Shown here one piece after another: positions 16,647-25,823 of a stretch of 64,000 nucleotides of DNA (positions within the stretch are counted from its first letter, which is position 1; each line of letters starts with the position of its first letter). The stretch comes from Pseudomonadota bacterium (GTDB lineage Bacteria > Myxococcota_A > UBA796 > GCA-2862545). Under the pieces are notes generated by a model. That model was not told the origin of the DNA, did no database searches, and worked only from the letters and a program-made list of their open reading frames with translations. Position numbers and translations under genes: made by a program. The DNA lies in NCBI GenBank assembly GCA_005776945.1, contig SXOB01000042.1, forward strand, positions 46,510 to 110,509. The letters run 5' to 3'.

Positions 16647-19600
16647 TCAGAACGTACAGACCTCGGTCTCGTCGATCCAGGCCTCGATGAGGCCCAGCGC
16701 GGTGAGATCGAGTACCTCGGTGCCAACGGGCGGCATCCGGAAGGCGCCAAGGTCGGCCATCCGCAGGTACAGGACGCTGTTCTCGGGGTGGCCGGGGGCC
16801 AGAATTCGCGCGTCCGCGCCAGCCCCGAGGTCCTCACCGAAGGGCGCGACGTCACAGTAGTTCGGGAATTCGGAGAGGTAGTGGAAGTCCTGAGGCCCGC
16901 TACCGGCGCCCTCGCCGTGGCAGTAGGCGCAGTTGGCGTGCAGATAGGCGCGTCCTCGATCCTGGAGTGACGCTGTCTCGTCGTCCAGGGCGGGCAAAGC
17001 GGGCAACGTCTCCGGCGGCCCCGGATCCGTCGCAAAGAGCCCGATGGCCTGCCAGGTCGCGATTTGGTTCGCCAGGCGGCCGTTGGGGTAGGCCCACGTC
17101 GCGTTGAGCTGCAGCGTCTCCGCGCCCACCGCGCGCCCGGCTGTCGATGTGTGGCAGTCCATGCACTGCGCCGTCGGGAAGGTCCAGCTGCGCCCCATCA
17201 CGTCTGTCGTGACGTTGTCGTCCAGCAAGTCCGCGTCGGTGTGGTCCTCGTTCCACTGATAGGTGTAGCCGGCCCACTCGCCGTCGTTGTGGCGCATGAG
17301 GAGGCGCGTCTCGAAGATGACGCCGTCGTAGGCGAACGTCTTGAGCATCACGGTCCCGATCGGGAATTCGAAGTCGCCGTCGTCGCCAAGCTCGATGGTC
17401 GTGCCATCGGGAATCGCGAGGTAGCGACTCTTTTCGGCGTCGTCGCTCCACAGCGCCACCGTGACATCGAACGGAATCATCGCGGTGGACGGCAAGGTGG
17501 GATCCAGCGGGTCGACGCAGCCCGTCTCGGACAATTTGCGCGGGAAGGAGTCCGGTTCCGGCTCGGTCGGGACGAGTTGGTAGATTTGGCCCTGAAGGTA
17601 GTCCACCGCGTAGACTTCGCCGGCCTCGTCCGCCGCGAAACTCGCGATGCGGAGGCCCGTGGCCGGGATGATGTTCTCGACGACGTAGCTGCCGCCGCCG
17701 ATGTCGCGGATGGCGTCGAGGGGCGTCCCCCCGTAGTAGTCCGTGTACAGGTAGGTCCCAACGAGGCCGGGAATCGCCGAGCCGCGGTAGACGAGCCCAC
17801 CGATGACGGCTGCTGCGCCACCATTGTGGCTCCACTCGACGATGGGCATGGTGATGCCGGTGGTGTCGCAGTCGGCGGGGTCCACACAATGTGTGCCCTC
17901 GACGACCGACCAACCGGCGTTCTGACCCTTGGTCAGGACGCTGACCTCCTCCCAGTCCTGGGATCCGACGTCACCAACCCACAATTTCTCCGTGATTTCG
18001 TCGTAGGTGAAACGCCAAGGATTGCGGAAGCCGCTCGCCCAAATCTCCGGCAGACCATCGACGCCGTCGGCATAGGGATTGTCGGCGGGAATGCCCCACG
18101 GGTAGCCAACCGTCGGGTCTACCCGGTGAATCTTGCTGTACGGGCTGAACAGGTTCTGCCCATGGTCCAGGGGGTCAAGCAGGCCACCGCCGTCGCCGAT
18201 GGCGAACCAGAGGTACCCGTCAGCGTCGAAGGAGAGGTGTCCGCCCTTGTGGTAGATGAACTGCTGGGGCAATTCGTAGAGGATTTCCTCGGAGGCCGGA
18301 TCGAGAGTTGCGCCGCCGTCGAAGCTGGTGAACCGGCTGATTCGGATGTAGCTGGCGATGTCGAGGTCGTTGCCGTTCGCCGTATAGAAGATGTAGACCT
18401 CGCCCGTGATATCGAAGTCGGGCGAAAACGCGAGACCCATCATGCCGGCCTGTTCGCCCGGCTCGTTGCGGACGGCGTCCTGGATGTCCATGACGACGTC
18501 GAAGGTCTCGGTGTCGGGCTGGTTGAGGAACCGGACGATTTCGCCGTCTTGCAGGACGACGTACCACCAGGTGTCATCCCCTGGCGGGTGGGTCATGAAG
18601 ACGGGCTCCTCGAGGAGGAGCGAGTAGGCGGGGACCCACTCGGCGGCGGCCCCACTTGGGCGCCGATCGCCGGCCAAACATGTCGCGTTGGTGGGGCGGA
18701 AATCCAGGCCTTGGGGCCAGATCTCGGGGGCAACGCCCCAGGTCCATGTCGCGGCCTGGCCGATGTCGCCGAATTCGAGGCCGTCGTGGGCCTTGACGTT
18801 GCAAACCCATAGCTGGCCGTCTTCCGTTTCGGCGGCCGGGATGGTGTCGCCGGCGAGAACCAGGGTGTCCGTGGGTCCGGCCCAATCGACGCCGTCGACC
18901 GTCCAGCTGACCTGGAAGCCGAGGACATCGAGGTCGGCATCGTAGGGGTCGACGAGGACGCCGCACCACAGGTCGTCGACCCCGGGCTCCGGCTCCGAAG
19001 GTTGCACCTCGATGATCGGCGCCGTCGGCGGGTGGTTGGCGATGACGACGATGTTGCTGAATTCCTCGGCGGTCACGGTCACGCCGTCGTCGAGCGTCAC
19101 GCCGCATTGCACGTCGTTGCCGCGCACGAACCACGAATTGTCGAGCGTGGGCTGGTCGAGTTCCAGCTGATCGAAGCCGACCCGCCACTGGTAGTGGACC
19201 TCGACGACGTCGGAGTCCGGGTCCTCCACGCCGAGCGCGCTGCACAACAGGGTGTCCGCGGAGTTGGCGGGATCGGGGGTGAGTTGGACACTTTGAAGCG
19301 TCGGGGGGGCGTCCACGATGGTGGCCGTGACCGTCGCCGAGGCGCCGCTCGCGAGGCCGTCCGACGCCGTGATGGTGCAGCTGACCTCGTCGCCGAGAAC
19401 GAACTGGTCGCTCGTCAACGTGTCGCCGTCGACGGCCAACGGCACGCCGTTGAGTTCCCAGTCGTAGGTGAAGGTGACCTCATCGTCGTCGCCATCGCGC
19501 CATCCCGCGGCCACGCAGCTGATGTCCTCGCCCGGGTAGGGCGGATCGGGGAGGAAGGCGGCGAGATAGACCTCGGGCGCGTATTCGGGGACGTCGTAGG

Positions 19601-22600
19601 TCAGTTCGGCGAGCTGTGCGTCGAGGGCGGCCGAAAGGCGGTCGTAGGCCGCCTGCTGCTCCTCATCCATTTCGGTGAGGAGCAGGTCCTCGGTGAGGAG
19701 CAGGTCCTCGGTGAGGCCCTCGACGGGGACGTCGAGCCCGGCGAATACGAGGTCGAAGAAATTCTCCGCATCCTTGCCGTTTTCGAAGGCACGGATCAAC
19801 TTCCAGCGCTCGTCGCGAATGGCCACGCTCTCCGAGAAGAACGGGTCTTTGCCATTGGGCTCGAAGCGCTCGACGAACATCGTTTCCCGTGCGCCGACCC
19901 GCATCGGGTCGGACAGATAGGGCAGGATGGACTGACCGTCGAAGGCGATGGGCCGAAAGGTACCGTCCGGGAGTTGTTGTTCCAACTCGCCGGGGTCGAC
20001 GCCGACGATGACCGAAATCGTCGTAAACAGGTCTACGGCATGGACGAATGCGGTGCTTTCCGTGCCGCCGATGAGGCCGAGATGGGGGGCGCGCACGATG
20101 AGCGGAACGTTGACGCCGCCTTCGTGTACGCTTCCCTTGCCCTTTTCGGGGTCGAAGGGCGCGGAGATGCCGTGTTTTGGCGTGCCGTTGTCGCCGATAA
20201 AGAACACCGTTGTCGCGTCGAGGACGACGGGGTCGATCGACACCAACAGCCGGCCCATTTCCGAGTCGAGGGACTCGACCATGGCTTGGTATTTGTCGTA
20301 GTCGCTCGACGCGTCGTCGAGGCCAACGAACGAGTGCAGCGATGCCGGGGGCACGTGAAGAGGCTCGTGCGGGGCGTTGTAGGCGAGCCACAACATCCAG
20401 GGCTCGGGCATGACGGCAATGCGATCCAGCGCGTCGTCCGTCGTCTGAATCGTCGCGTATTCGGTGCTGATGGAGACGAACCCGTTGTCGTCTCGCTCCC
20501 AGTAGCTGTAGTCCTTCTTTCCGATGGTGTCGATGGTAGTAGGGTCGGCCAAATTGCCAAGCGAACCGGCGTGCCAGGACCAACCCAAATCGGCCGGGTG
20601 GGACGGGCCCTCGGGGCGGGAACCGAGGTGCCATTTCCCGACGAACGAGTTGGAGTACGAGAAATAGGCGGAGGAATCCAATACGGCGGGCAGCGGCAAT
20701 TCGTTGGCCGGTAGCGCGTAGTCGTAGGTCCACACGTTGATGATCTTGCCGACGCCGTGGCGACGGCCGTACCGGCCGGTCATCATGTTGGCGCGGGTCG
20801 GGGCGCAGACCGGGCCGCTGTAGGCATGGCGGAATTTGACGCCTTCGTCCGCCAGGCGGTCGAGGACGGGGGTCGGCGGCGGGTCGGGGTGTTCGCCATA
20901 GGCGGCGACCTTGTCGACGCCAAGGTCGTCGGCGACGATGACGAGGATGTTGCCGCCCGCGGGGGTGGGCACGACGGTGGCGGGGGACCCCTCGACCGGG
21001 TCTTGGCCGTCGTCGGCCGTCAGCACGCACGTCCAGGCCCGGTCCTGCGTCGTTTCGGCCGCGGGAATCGTGTCGTTGGGTTGGGACGTGGTGGCCGCCG
21101 GATAGTCGTCGGTCCACGAGTTGGACCAGCGCGCGGTGTAGGTGAGCGGGTCCCCGTCGAGGTCGACGGCCGGCGCGCCCAATTTGCAGACGAGGTCGTC
21201 GAAGCCCCAGATCGGGGCGACCGGCACGATGAGCGATTCGGCGAGGCTCGGGGGTGCGTTGCCGACGATGACGGGTGCGCTGGTGGCCGGAGCGCCCGCC
21301 TCGCCGGTATCGGGCGTGAGCACGCAGACGACAGAATCGTCGCGGTCGAAATCGGCGCCCGTCAGGGTGAGGTCGGACGACGCGAGCGCGCCGTTGACGC
21401 GCCATTCGACCGTGAAGGCCGGCAGGTCGCCGTCGGCGTCGGACCAGCCGAGCGGGGCGCAGCTGGCCACGACGCCCTCGTGCAGGTCCGCGGGGCTGAC
21501 CTCTGCGCCAGCGACGCTTGGGGCGGTGTCTGCGACGACGATCTCGGCGGTCGATTCGGGACCGTCGACCAGACCATCGTTGGCCGTCGCGTGGAAGGCG
21601 ACGGTTTGGCCTTTGGCGAAGGCCGTCCCAGGCAACGACGTGGTGTCGGTGGCCACCGTTGCGCCGTCGACCGTCCACCAGGTGGACGTGGTGACCAGTT
21701 CCCCGTCGCGGTCGGATGCCGTGAAGGTGATCGTCAGCGTATCGTTGGTGCGGACGGGGTCCGGGACCAGCGGGCCGAGCGCGACGAGCGGCGCAGAGTT
21801 CGTGGCCGTGCCGATGTTCGACAGGACCGGCGCCCCGGCATCGTCGCCGTCGGTCGGGGTTCCCTCGGCCTGGATCGTGTCGCCCTTGGCGAAGAGCGAG
21901 GGGTGGAGGGCGTCCTCGGTGGAGACCTCGGCTCCGTCGACCCACCAACGCCACGTGAACGTGACGGGGTCGGCGTCGGCGTCAGTCGCGATGCCCGACG
22001 CCGTGACGCTGGCACCGCCGTCGGGACTCGCGTCGGACAGGGTCGCGGACGTCGCGACCGGCGCCGTGTTCGCGACGACCAACTCGGCCGTGATCGTAGG
22101 CCCGACGGCGCCGTCGAGGTCGGTCGCCACGACGTCGCAGGCCAGGGTCTGACCCTTGGCGAAGACTCCCACAAGGTCTGGGCCGCTGGCGATTGGAGTG
22201 CCGTCGAGGCGCCAGGTGGCCTCGGTGCTGGCGACGGTGTCGCCATCGGGGTCAACCACGGAAGACCACGAACAGGTCGCGATGTCGGCGACGCGAAGGG
22301 GCTCGGGTGCGATGGCGACGTCGATCGCTTCAGGGCCAGCGTTTGCGACGACAAGCTCATTGCTGTCGGCGGTCGACGAGGCCGAGCCGTCATCCGCTGT
22401 CAGGGTGGCGATCACGTGGTCGCCTCGCGCGAATGAGGCACCCGTGAGTGTCGGCCCGGACACGCCCGCGACGTCGGCGCCGTTGACGCGCCAGGTCCAG
22501 CTTTCGGTGACGACGTCGCCGTCGGCGTCCGTGACGGTCGCCGTGGCCGAGATGTCCGTCCGCTCGGTGGGCGATTCGGGTCCGATGGTTACGGTTGCAA

Positions 22601-23189
22601 TCGACGGGGCCGCGTTGCCGATCGCCACCTCGGCGGCGGCCGTCGGACCATCGTCGAACCCGTCGTTCGGGGTGACGATGACTGACCAAAGCTCGTTGCG
22701 AACCGTGACGTCCGCGGGGAGGAGCGCCTCGGTGTGCCCGCTTGGAGTGCCGTTGCGCGACCACGCGTAGCGAAAGGTGACGGTGTCGACGTCGGCATCC
22801 GTGCCTGTCGCGAGCGCCAGAATGGGTTCACCCGGCTCGGGCGAGGCCGGTTCGAAGGACACCGCCGCGGTCGGCGACGCGTTGGCGATCAGGAGCGAGG
22901 CCACCGCCGCGTCCCCATCGTGGTCCGCCGGGCTGACGCGGACTTCCCATGTCTCGCCGCGGGCGGTGGCGGAAGCGGGGACGATGCTCGTGGTCAGGTC
23001 GGCGACAGCGGCGCCGTCGCGCAGCCACAGGAAGGTCCATTCGGCGTCGGGTCGGGCATCGGGTCCAGGGTCGATCACGGCCGCGACGAGGTCGTCCTCG
23101 GTGTCGGCTCCTTCGGGGCCAAGCGAGAGCACCGGCGCGTCCCAGGGTCCGCCGCAGCCAGTCATCGCGAGCAGAAACACGGAACGCAT
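16647..23189 (-). CDS. giant lipoprotein: PKD-like repeats, sulfatase, sugar-dehydrogenase propeller, cytochrome c motifs
   Basis: A 2180-residue single frame. Start ATG 23189 follows GGAGAGG; the signal is MRSVFLLAMTGC. Residues about 20-740 are eight Ig/PKD-like repeats of about 90 residues. A sulfatase domain (about 745-1175) has NILVIVADDLG and the formylglycine motif CAPTR with Cys795. Three more PKD-like repeats reach about 1500. A glucose/sorbosone-dehydrogenase-type propeller (about 1525-1875) shows GLAFSPDF, HKGGHLSFDADGYLWFAIGD and WASGFRNPWRF. The C-terminal part carries two haem motifs, CMDCH (about 2007) and CAYCH (about 2086). It is surface-anchored, with both sulfate-ester hydrolysis and electron-transfer potential. 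No frameshift is visible across the domain junctions. This combination is unusual; the sulfatase would need a formylglycine-generating system elsewhere. Confidence 0.92.
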   Translation of the reverse strand: MRSVFLLAMTGCGGPWDAPVLSLGPEGADTEDDLVAAVIDPGPDARPDAEWTFLWLRDGAAVADLTTSIVPASATARGETWEVRVSPADHDGDAAVASLLIANASPTAAVSFEPASPEPGEPILALATGTDADVDTVTFRYAWSRNGTPSGHTEALLPADVTVRNELWSVIVTPNDGFDDGPTAAAEVAIGNAAPSIATVTIGPESPTERTDISATATVTDADGDVVTESWTWRVNGADVAGVSGPTLTGASFARGDHVIATLTADDGSASSTADSNELVVANAGPEAIDVAIAPEPLRVADIATCSWSSVVDPDGDTVASTEATWRLDGTPIASGPDLVGVFAKGQTLACDVVATDLDGAVGPTITAELVVANTAPVATSATLSDASPDGGASVTASGIATDADADPVTFTWRWWVDGAEVSTEDALHPSLFAKGDTIQAEGTPTDGDDAGAPVLSNIGTATNSAPLVALGPLVPDPVRTNDTLTITFTASDRDGELVTTSTWWTVDGATVATDTTSLPGTAFAKGQTVAFHATANDGLVDGPESTAEIVVADTAPSVAGAEVSPADLHEGVVASCAPLGWSDADGDLPAFTVEWRVNGALASSDLTLTGADFDRDDSVVCVLTPDTGEAGAPATSAPVIVGNAPPSLAESLIVPVAPIWGFDDLVCKLGAPAVDLDGDPLTYTARWSNSWTDDYPAATTSQPNDTIPAAETTQDRAWTCVLTADDGQDPVEGSPATVVPTPAGGNILVIVADDLGVDKVAAYGEHPDPPPTPVLDRLADEGVKFRHAYSGPVCAPTRANMMTGRYGRRHGVGKIINVWTYDYALPANELPLPAVLDSSAYFSYSNSFVGKWHLGSRPEGPSHPADLGWSWHAGSLGNLADPTTIDTIGKKDYSYWERDDNGFVSISTEYATIQTTDDALDRIAVMPEPWMLWLAYNAPHEPLHVPPASLHSFVGLDDASSDYDKYQAMVESLDSEMGRLLVSIDPVVLDATTVFFIGDNGTPKHGISAPFDPEKGKGSVHEGGVNVPLIVRAPHLGLIGGTESTAFVHAVDLFTTISVIVGVDPGELEQQLPDGTFRPIAFDGQSILPYLSDPMRVGARETMFVERFEPNGKDPFFSESVAIRDERWKLIRAFENGKDAENFFDLVFAGLDVPVEGLTEDLLLTEDLLLTEMDEEQQAAYDRLSAALDAQLAELTYDVPEYAPEVYLAAFLPDPPYPGEDISCVAAGWRDGDDDEVTFTYDWELNGVPLAVDGDTLTSDQFVLGDEVSCTITASDGLASGASATVTATIVDAPPTLQSVQLTPDPANSADTLLCSALGVEDPDSDVVEVHYQWRVGFDQLELDQPTLDNSWFVRGNDVQCGVTLDDGVTVTAEEFSNIVVIANHPPTAPIIEVQPSEPEPGVDDLWCGVLVDPYDADLDVLGFQVSWTVDGVDWAGPTDTLVLAGDTIPAAETEDGQLWVCNVKAHDGLEFGDIGQAATWTWGVAPEIWPQGLDFRPTNATCLAGDRRPSGAAAEWVPAYSLLLEEPVFMTHPPGDDTWWYVVLQDGEIVRFLNQPDTETFDVVMDIQDAVRNEPGEQAGMMGLAFSPDFDITGEVYIFYTANGNDLDIASYIRISRFTSFDGGATLDPASEEILYELPQQFIYHKGGHLSFDADGYLWFAIGDGGGLLDPLDHGQNLFSPYSKIHRVDPTVGYPWGIPADNPYADGVDGLPEIWASGFRNPWRFTYDEITEKLWVGDVGSQDWEEVSVLTKGQNAGWSVVEGTHCVDPADCDTTGITMPIVEWSHNGGAAAVIGGLVYRGSAIPGLVGTYLYTDYYGGTPLDAIRDIGGGSYVVENIIPATGLRIASFAADEAGEVYAVDYLQGQIYQLVPTEPEPDSFPRKLSETGCVDPLDPTLPSTAMIPFDVTVALWSDDAEKSRYLAIPDGTTIELGDDGDFEFPIGTVMLKTFAYDGVIFETRLLMRHNDGEWAGYTYQWNEDHTDADLLDDNVTTDVMGRSWTFPTAQCMDCHTSTAGRAVGAETLQLNATWAYPNGRLANQIATWQAIGLFATDPGPPETLPALPALDDETASLQDRGRAYLHANCAYCHGEGAGSGPQDFHYLSEFPNYCDVAPFGEDLGAGADARILAPGHPENSVLYLRMADLGAFRMPPVGTEVLDLTALGLIEAWIDETEVCTF
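19673..19716 (-). repeat. 18-bp tandem repeat inside the giant lipoprotein gene
   Basis: The unit CGGTGAGGAGCAGGTCCT occurs twice in full plus 8 bases of a third copy. It encodes repeated LLTEDL in the linker after the sulfatase domain. The period keeps the frame, so copy-number change would alter linker length without truncating the protein. Confidence 0.9.
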
Positions 23190-23307
23190 GGCCTCTCCAA
23201 CGCGGGCCTGGGGCCCGCACCAGGGGTCCATCCTAACACCATGTTCACCGGGCCGTGGTCAGCGGCGCGGACGCTGCGATAGCGCGGTCGACCGGGGAGG
23301 ACTGGCC

Positions 23308-24561
23308 ATGGCGGTAGTGACCAGGCGGATCGGGTTGTCGCTGGGCGCGGACCTCTGTTGGCCCGCGGCCTTCGAGATGCTGGTCAAGAAGCTCGATCTC
23401 GCTGTCCAGTCGCCGGAAGGCGAGATCCGTTTCGACGTCCAGCGCGTGCGTGTGGCGCCGTTCGACTTGGCGGAGCCATGTCGCTACGACCTCGTGGTCG
23501 ACCGGCTGACCCACTGGTTCCATACGACGCGCGAGTGGATCAAGAAATCGGTCGTCGCCGACGATCTGTACGTGCTCAACAACCCATGGTCGATTCAGAG
23601 CAACGAAAAGCACACGACGTACGCCGCGATGATGCGCCTCGGGTTGCCGATCCCCAAGACCATGATGATCCCGCCAAAGGCGTATGAGACCGACGGGGAC
23701 TGGGAGGTCACCGTCCGCCGCTACAACGACCTCTTCGACGTCGGCGAAGTGGGCCGCGGGGTCGGGTATCCGGCCTTCCTCAAGCCCTACGACGGTGGTG
23801 GCTGGGTCGGCGTCACGCAAGTCAAGGACGAGCGCGACCTGCGTGCCGCCTACGACGCGTCCGGAAAGCGCGTCCAGCATCTTCAGGCGGGGGTCAAGAA
23901 CTGGGACCTGTTCGTGCGCGCCATCGGCGTCGGCCCGCAGGTCCAGGTCGTCAAATACGACCCCGACCAGCCCCTGCACGGCCGGTACGTCGTGGACTTC
24001 GGCTTCCTCGACGGACCCGGTTGGCGCACGGCCACACGCGTCTGCCGCACGATCAACGCCTTCTTCGGCTGGGATTTCAACTCCTGCGAGATGTTGCGCG
24101 CCGATGGCGTCCTGCACCCCATCGACTTCGCCAATGCCTGCCCCGATAGCCAGGTGACGAGCCTGCACTACCACTGGCCTTGGTTGGTGAAGGCGCTGGT
24201 GCGGTGGAGCTTGTTCTGCGCTGCGACGCGGCGCCCGATGAAGATGAACTTGGACTGGCGCCCGTTCCTCGACGCGCGGGACCCCGGCCTGGACCTCGAC
24301 GCGCAGCTCGATCGGTACGACGCCATTGCGCGCGCCCATTTCGACGCCGATCGATTCGAGGACTGGTGCCAGAAGCACCTCGCCGACTTCGACCGCATCG
24401 CAGTGGACGTCTTCTCAGCGCCGGAAATGCGCGATGTCATCCGGGCCAAGGTAGCGGCGCTTTACCCGGCTCACGAGGTCGAGGCGTTCACTGATCATTT
24501 CCATGGCCTGGTGCGTTTTTGGTGCAAGACCGAGCGTGACCGGATCGGAATGGGGGAGTAA
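23308..24561 (+). CDS. ATP-grasp protein
   Basis: A 417-residue ATP-grasp-like protein. ATG 23308 is preceded by GGGGAGG; the frame continues upstream antisense to the giant gene and is not used. N-terminal residues 1-110 form a preATP-grasp domain, and the central part has GYPAFLKPYDGGGWVGV (nucleotide loop with lysine) and DFANACPDSQVTSLHYHWPW near the metal-binding end. The C-terminal 100 residues are helical and not recognised. It is followed after 2 nt by a second ATP-grasp gene, so two ligases are co-expressed. No signal peptide. The substrate is unknown. Confidence 0.82.
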   Translation: MAVVTRRIGLSLGADLCWPAAFEMLVKKLDLAVQSPEGEIRFDVQRVRVAPFDLAEPCRYDLVVDRLTHWFHTTREWIKKSVVADDLYVLNNPWSIQSNEKHTTYAAMMRLGLPIPKTMMIPPKAYETDGDWEVTVRRYNDLFDVGEVGRGVGYPAFLKPYDGGGWVGVTQVKDERDLRAAYDASGKRVQHLQAGVKNWDLFVRAIGVGPQVQVVKYDPDQPLHGRYVVDFGFLDGPGWRTATRVCRTINAFFGWDFNSCEMLRADGVLHPIDFANACPDSQVTSLHYHWPWLVKALVRWSLFCAATRRPMKMNLDWRPFLDARDPGLDLDAQLDRYDAIARAHFDADRFEDWCQKHLADFDRIAVDVFSAPEMRDVIRAKVAALYPAHEVEAFTDHFHGLVRFWCKTERDRIGMGE

Positions 24562-24563
24562 TC

Positions 24564-25793
24564 ATGCCGCACGTCATCTTCGTTGCGCCGAACTTTCCGG
24601 CGAACCAGCGGCGCTTTGTGCGCGGCCTCAAGAATGTCGGCGCGCGCGTGACCGGGCTCGGAGACACGAAGCCGGAGCACCTCGATCCGGAAATCTGCAG
24701 TTTGTTGGACGGCTACGAATATGTGCCAGCCATCGGCAACGAAGCGGCGATGATCGACGCCGTGACCCGCATTCAACGGCGAGGTCCGTGGGTCGATCGC
24801 CTCGAAGCGACGGTCGAGGCCCATGTGTTGTGCACGGCGCGCGTGCGCGAAGCGACGCGCATCCCCGGCACGCCCTACGACGTGGCCAACCTCTGCCGCG
24901 ACAAGTTCGTGATGAAGCAGGAGCTGCGCAAACGCGGCATCCCGTGCGCGCGGAATGCCGCCGTCAGCCGGGCCTCCGACGCCGTCGCATTCGTCGCGGA
25001 GGTCGGGTACCCCGTCATTCTCAAACCGCGGGACGGCGCTGGCGCCGCGGCGACCTACCGCATCGACAACGCCGCGGAGCTGGAGGCGGCCCTGCGTGAA
25101 ACTGGCCTCACGGAGCGTGAGCGGTTCTTCACGATGGAGGAGTTCGTCCTCGGACATGAGGGCTACTTCGACACGTTGACGGTGGACGGCGAAGTCGTGT
25201 TCGAGGCGATCACGCACTACTATCCGAATGTGTTGCAAGCGATGCGGGACCGGAGCGTCAGCCCGCAAATGGTGGCGACGAACCGCATCGACGCGCCTGG
25301 CTACGGCGAGTTGCGGCATTTTGGACGCCAGGTTGTCCGCGAGTTGGGGCTGAACACGTCGGCGACGCACATGGAGTGGTTCGTCGGGCCCAAGGGCCTC
25401 GTATTTTCCGAGATCGGTGCTCGACCGCCGGGCTGCAACTGGTGGGACACCTACTGTGCGGCGAACGACTTCGACCTGTACACGGCCTGGGCGCGCGCGG
25501 TGGTGTGGGGTCGCGTCGAGGAGTCCGCGTCGCGTCGATATGCGGCGGGCCTTGTGGCCCTGCGGCCGAACCAAGATGGGACGATCGCTGGCTACAGCGG
25601 AGTCGACCAGGTTCAGGCGCGGTACGGCAACATGATCTTCAAGCTGCACCTGCCCCCGGTTGGGCACCGGACCCAGCCCGTGGAAGCCGGCTACCTCGCC
25701 AACGCGTACGTGGCGGTGAGGCACCCGGACTACGATGTGGTCCGGTCCGTGCTCGACGACATCGGCCAGACCCTCAAGGTGTGGGCGCGCTGA
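24564..25793 (+). CDS. ATP-grasp ligase
   Basis: A 409-residue ATP-grasp enzyme and paralogue of the 1249-2466 product; both begin with a V-F-x-APN-x-P pattern followed by RGLxxVGARVxGxGD. The nucleotide loop is YPVILKPRDGAGAAATYRI, followed by MEEFVLGHEGYFDT and the acidic EIGARPPGCNWW near the Mg site. The gene begins 2 nt after the stop of the preceding ATP-grasp gene. It probably forms an amide or ester-like bond through an acyl-phosphate intermediate. The response regulator gene 30 bp downstream may share the transcript. Confidence 0.88.
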   Translation: MPHVIFVAPNFPANQRRFVRGLKNVGARVTGLGDTKPEHLDPEICSLLDGYEYVPAIGNEAAMIDAVTRIQRRGPWVDRLEATVEAHVLCTARVREATRIPGTPYDVANLCRDKFVMKQELRKRGIPCARNAAVSRASDAVAFVAEVGYPVILKPRDGAGAAATYRIDNAAELEAALRETGLTERERFFTMEEFVLGHEGYFDTLTVDGEVVFEAITHYYPNVLQAMRDRSVSPQMVATNRIDAPGYGELRHFGRQVVRELGLNTSATHMEWFVGPKGLVFSEIGARPPGCNWWDTYCAANDFDLYTAWARAVVWGRVEESASRRYAAGLVALRPNQDGTIAGYSGVDQVQARYGNMIFKLHLPPVGHRTQPVEAGYLANAYVAVRHPDYDVVRSVLDDIGQTLKVWAR

Positions 25794-25823
25794 GCCGACT
25801 TCGTGGTAGGGAGCCCCGGGGAG

